The notes beneath the pieces are model-generated. The model was not told where the DNA came from. It did not search any database and saw only the letters and a program-made list of their open reading frames with translations. This document shows, piece after piece, positions 59,947 to 64,000 of a stretch of 64,000 bases of DNA. The stretch spans positions 21,425 through 85,424 of the forward strand of contig JAKOGI010002796.1 of the NCBI GenBank assembly GCA_029747015.1. Reading direction: 5' to 3'. The position numbers and the translations under genes were made by a program. Source of the stretch: Carnegiea gigantea (Eukaryota > Streptophyta > Magnoliopsida > Caryophyllales > Cactaceae). The number at the start of each line of letters is the position of its first letter. Positions within the stretch are counted from its first letter, which is position 1.

Positions 59947-60090
59947 CTTGAACTTGCTATGAAATGGGATGGTGGGTATCATTGAATATTGCTTGAAATG
60001 CATTTTGTTGGATGAGATTGGGAAAGTGGCTTCTTCCTTTCAATGTGCTGTGTGTAGCTCCCTCTCTCTGTAACTGTGAAGCCAAACTGG
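59947..60090 (-). promoter_or_regulatory. Possible first leader exon and start region of the BTB gene
   Basis: The minus strand reads a pyrimidine-rich stretch (AGGAAGAAGCCACTTTCCC, and CT-rich sequence on the plus strand at 60058-60070), and ends with a good donor AAG/GTGATT at 59946. Inferred as the transcript 5' end from signal and position only. Confidence 0.3.
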
Positions 60091-63000
60091 GCAGTGGTCA
60101 CAGGACAAGGAGGTATTAGTCATTGTCATGAATGGGCTCCGCCAGATATGCATGAGATGTGATATGAGGTTGCAACTTGCAACTCTGAACTCGGCCCCTC
60201 TGGAGGATGTGGCCCAAAACAAGAATATCGATGCTCATACAGGCATGGGCGCATGGCAATTGGGTTTCTCAAGTTGGTTACAGGTCGATTTAAGGGTTTT
60301 TTTTCTTCTTTTTTAATGCTTTTTTGGGTGGTGTGCAGCCAATCTGAACCACCTCTCGGAATGATAACAGTACGGTAAACAGTGCATATGAAAAGACGCA
60401 AATTTAATAGCCGATAACATCTGAAAATCACCTATTCTGCAAGTGGTGTCCTTAAAGTTACTTTCAGATTAAGGGGGGAAAAAAAAACACTTTTGTCTCT
60501 TTTTTAATTTTTTGTTTGGGCGTGCTTCGAAATTTGGGAAAAGGTGTCATGTGGAGCTGACAAAGCATGATAGTTGATACAAGACACTCGCAAGATATTG
60601 ACAGATTGAGTTCAACCAAAAATCTTGTCGCAAATATACATTTGAAGCAATCCCATCAAATATTAGTCTAAAACCCGGTATTTTAATTGTTCAACATGGA
60701 ACGGAAGTCAATGCTTGAAATTTTTATTTTGGCTGAATGAGTCAACTTGACTCTAGCATATTTTATTAGCAACTTCAGTGTTAGGAGTTCGATGAACTAA
60801 AGGTTCAACTTGATGAATTAATAGAAAAATTAGAAGGTGACTCAAATTATAAATGATAGGGTGCTTTTTTTCTTCTCCATAAACATGAACTACGACAAAC
60901 TTCTTGACAAGAAGATGGGAAATGTATTAAATTAAATTCAACGGTTACAACCAATGAGGTTTTAGTATAATAGTAAAAATTGAGGATCTGAGTATATTAA
61001 GTCACATGTGTAATTTTTCTATCTCCCATTATATTATAATTATATTATATAACCCTTTGTGGCTCCTACATATTTTAAACAAAAAAAAAATCAATGGTTA
61101 CATTGTAAATCTGCAAGAAGATGAAAATTCTCTCCATCCTAATGGACAAGCATGCTAATGTGTAAGGATATTATATGACACCCCAATTTCATTGTCTCCC
61201 ATCAACAGTTCTAAAATAAGTTGAATTCTAGCGGATATAATATAACTAAGTTTGAATTCGCAGTAGCAAATCGTTGGCCTAAGAGTGGAAACTTTAATAT
61301 GTACTTTCAATCTTTTTTTAGTTTTTTCACTGTTTAGATAGTACTCATAGTCACACTTATTAGTAGAACTCTATAAGTTATGTGGATTCTTCTCTTATGA
61401 TATAGTGTTTGTATTTGACTTAGTTTGGTGATTTATTTCGTTAATGGTTTTAGAAATAACCAAAGAAGGAAGCCTCCTTGCTTTACTAACTATTCTCTAA
61501 GTGAAAGCCTTAGGGAGGAAAAATTCATACCTTTGGCTTGCTACAAGTCAGGTTTAAATTATCAGGTCGAGGTATAGAAAGACTCAACTATGATTTTGAA
61601 CTTATTGGCTTAATTAATAGCATTGATTTTTTTATTTTTTTATTTTTTTTTTTGTGGGCCAAGTGTAGATGCTTTATGATTCCCCTTCTTAGACTCTCCA
61701 CCAATAGCTTTAGAAGATAACTTATTTTTAGATTTATTGTACACTGTTAAATTCAAGTTAAGATGTTGGATTAAACTGTGGCAAAAAGTTTTATTTATTT
61801 ATGATCTAATTAACATGGTTAAGTATTTTAATTACCCAGCTTTGACTAGCACTTATTGTTTTTCTTTTTGATGAAATTTGCCATGGCTTTCACGCCATAT
61901 CAACTATCGAGAACGATTGTCTTTACAGATTATGAGCTCATTCGAAATTATTTCAATTTCAAGGGAGGAAAAAAATCTAAATTAATGGCTTTGCAATGGC
62001 ACACTTTACTATGGCATGCATAGATCCCTCCCAAGTAGGCAATACACAAGAAGCGGGCGGCGCAGCGAATAGCAACAACAAAACATGCAGCTCCCACGCT
62101 TTGATTTTCTTTTTTTTTTTTTTTTTTTTTTTTTTGGTTTGGGATAAGATTCTACTTATTTGATTGTGACTTGTGCAATCATCCAATAATGGAAAATATT
62201 CAATCATGATTTCTCATTTTGGTGGCGAAAAAGTCATAAACGTTAGTAAGTTAGTATGTATTTTATGTTTTGTAATTAAATTTGCAGATAATATTTATTT
62301 GGAATGACCATGAAGCTTTAACATATAAGGAAGAGAATTAAGAGATTGTCATAAATTAATCTTAATATAAGATAATTTCACTAATTTTCACGACTTTTAC
62401 TTTCATGTAAAATTCTTTAATTTGCAAATTTTATCATGTATCATTTACTTGTATGAAGTTAAATAATAAATAAGTGGTAAATCTGCTACATTTGTGGTTG
62501 GGTTGGGTTTATAGATGACGAAGATAATGGCCAGTGACTCGGAGATAAATGCAGATACAATAGGGTTTTTGATAAAAAGAGTTTTTTTAATTAAAAAAGT
62601 GGGAAGATAGAGTAACATTCATGTTTACTTATTTAAAGACAGAGGTTTTGAAATTGAGTTAGAAAGTATAACCGATTTTAAATTGTTATGTCGTATATTG
62701 TCTATCAATATGCAGTCTCTGGCAATTTGCCTATGTAGACAAGACGTTATATATATATAGGTATATATTTTCTCAAAGAGGTGGTCATTCTGATGACACA
62801 TACTCCTCTTCCAAAATGGGAGGTCATGGGATTAATCTTGAAACTGTCAATTTTGCCTTAAGACTTTGGTAGAAAGCAAAGGGGATTTTAAGTGGCCAAT
62901 TACACCTCTTTGCAAGGTTTGAATACGACTCATATCTGGGGCCTGCTTGCCTCTATATATATAGGTAAATTCTTACATATATGTAGGAGTTTGTGCTCTC

Positions 63001-63434
63001 GGTACCACTTACATATGTTGTTTTTCTAACATGTATTTGTCATATATTATAACATAAATACACTTAGGTGGCTCCTAAAAACTTGTCCTCCAAAAGCATA
63101 ATAAACATGTGCATGTGCACGTAAGTATACACACATGCACACAAAATACATACAATTTTGTGTGTGTGTCTATATACACACACATACACATACATACATA
63201 TATATACATATATATACATTTATATATATCCAGACACATATATATGGACACATACATATATACGTATATACATACAAACATATATATACATACATATAAT
63301 GTGTGGGATTGTGACGTGAGGAATGATAATTCATATGGTACTGGAGGAGGCTCCTAAAAGTGAGACTTATTGTACGCTACAAGGAATTTCCGTAGTTGCA
63401 ATAGGCTTGGCGACGCTGATTATTATATTGCAAA
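60091..63434. other. AT-rich intergenic region
   Basis: No gene with a recognisable domain. It holds T-runs (about 62105-62135), which make a poly-Lys antisense frame, and a CACA/TATA microsatellite at 63155-63300. The short frames here look spurious. Confidence 0.5.
63150..63300. repeat. Compound TG/CA-TA-ACAT microsatellite
   Basis: TGTGTGTG, CACACACATACACATACAT and TATATACATA blocks in series. It explains the overlapping Tyr/Ile/His-rich frames on both strands. Confidence 0.9.
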
Positions 63435-63875
63435 ATGCTACAAAACTCTCATCCAAGCACAGGACAAATTGCATGGTTGCTGATGCTTGACAAATTGCAT
63501 ACTCAAGATACGACGCAGAGAATAATGTGTATGGAGTCGGCAGACAGATGCTATGCGTGCGAGCTCCACTTAGAGACAAGTTTTCACTTGTTCTTTGAAA
63601 GTGCATACACTGGCAGTGTGGTGAGAGTTATTACACATCATTATAGAGGGAAAAGCTGGGATTGCCTAACAGGTCCTGGCAGGAAACTTCAGATAACAAA
63701 TGCCGGCTTGTCTGGAAAGAAAAAGCAGAAAGTTCAACTCGCACTGAATGCAGCGATATACTATGTTTCAGGGGAAAGTAATTCCCTAATCTTTTTAGAT
63801 AAATGCACTACTTTTGATGTTCTGATTCAGACAATCATTCACTCTATACAGATTAGGCAATTAGGGTTGATTTAA
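63435..63875 (+). pseudogene. LINE-derived reverse-transcriptase zinc-binding (zf-RVT) fragment
   Basis: A 146-codon frame resembles the C-terminal zf-RVT domain of plant LINE polyproteins: AWLLMLDKLHTQDTTQRI, then CYACELHLETSFHLFFESA, then LALNAAIYYVSGESNSLIF. The Cys pair (C..C) and the following His fit the zinc-binding pattern, but the final Cys of HLFFEC is Ser. No reverse-transcriptase core lies upstream, so it is a fragment. It has no stop for 146 codons, so a young insertion or some constraint is possible. Confidence 0.72.
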
Positions 63876-63957
63876 AGAGCAATTTTTACCTTTGTCCCCT
63901 CCAGGTACGCCTAGAATACGGATGTAAATCGCAATTTGGTGCAATGGTAAACTATCT

Positions 63958-63960
63958 TCC

Positions 63961-64000
<40 letters not shown>
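63958..64000. repeat. (TA)n microsatellite at the window edge
   Basis: TA repeat of at least 36 bp running off the window. Confidence 0.95.

Overview
The window is nuclear DNA of a flowering plant, probably a eudicot. It is AT-rich and built mostly of retroelements and DNA transposons, with two host genes that carry plant-type introns. The host genes are a plasma-membrane syntaxin of the SYP121/SYP122 group and an orthologue of the Arabidopsis BTB/POZ protein At3g05675. No prokaryotic features were seen.

Layout. Positions 1-16,232 hold a tandem array of one Ty1/copia-type non-autonomous element on the minus strand. Five about 1.2-kb LTRs (TG...CA, each followed by a tRNA-iMet primer-binding site and preceded by a polypurine tract) alternate with internal regions that encode only a decayed Gag. 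Long (2.74 kb) and short (1.56 kb) internal regions alternate, so the array is a higher-order repeat of about 6.8 kb. At 16,848-17,584 there is a small hAT-type element with an 8-bp target duplication. The syntaxin gene occupies 17,912-21,378 (minus). From 22,392 to 26,070 a second hAT-like element is split by a 3.06-kb solo LTR with a perfect 5-bp target duplication. Tiny 5'-truncated SINE/LINE tails, each with its own target duplication, lie at 22,135, 27,253 (inside a MITE) and 31,477. A Ty3/gypsy LTR with its primer-binding site lies at 27,567-30,220.

Positions 30,221-39,440 are decayed: a MITE, a possible copia LTR, and a copia pol pseudogene (about 35.8-38.9 kb, minus). A TTF-type hAT transposase pseudogene (40,350-41,893) is cut by a gypsy-type gag-only element whose LTRs are 41,894-43,392 and 47,148-48,871. 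One of these LTRs carries about 280 bp of foreign DNA that may be organellar. After a TA microsatellite zone comes a complete-ended Mutator-like element (51,218-55,142) with about 300-bp terminal inverted repeats, a broken MuDR-type transposase and a convergent broken GRF zinc-finger gene.

The BTB gene lies at 55,428-56,818 (minus). Its start codon is separated from the rest of the coding sequence by an 89-bp intron, and a longer spliced leader probably runs towards 60 kb. The rest is AT-rich spacer, ending with a LINE zinc-binding (zf-RVT) fragment at 63,435-63,875 and microsatellites.

The two host genes are not functionally linked. The most unusual structures are the higher-order LTR array with signs of gene conversion, the MULE carrying a GRF gene, the second tandem-like gag-only element, and the split start codon. 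I found no convincing wholly new system. All coordinates and splice sites were read by eye, and no database search was run.
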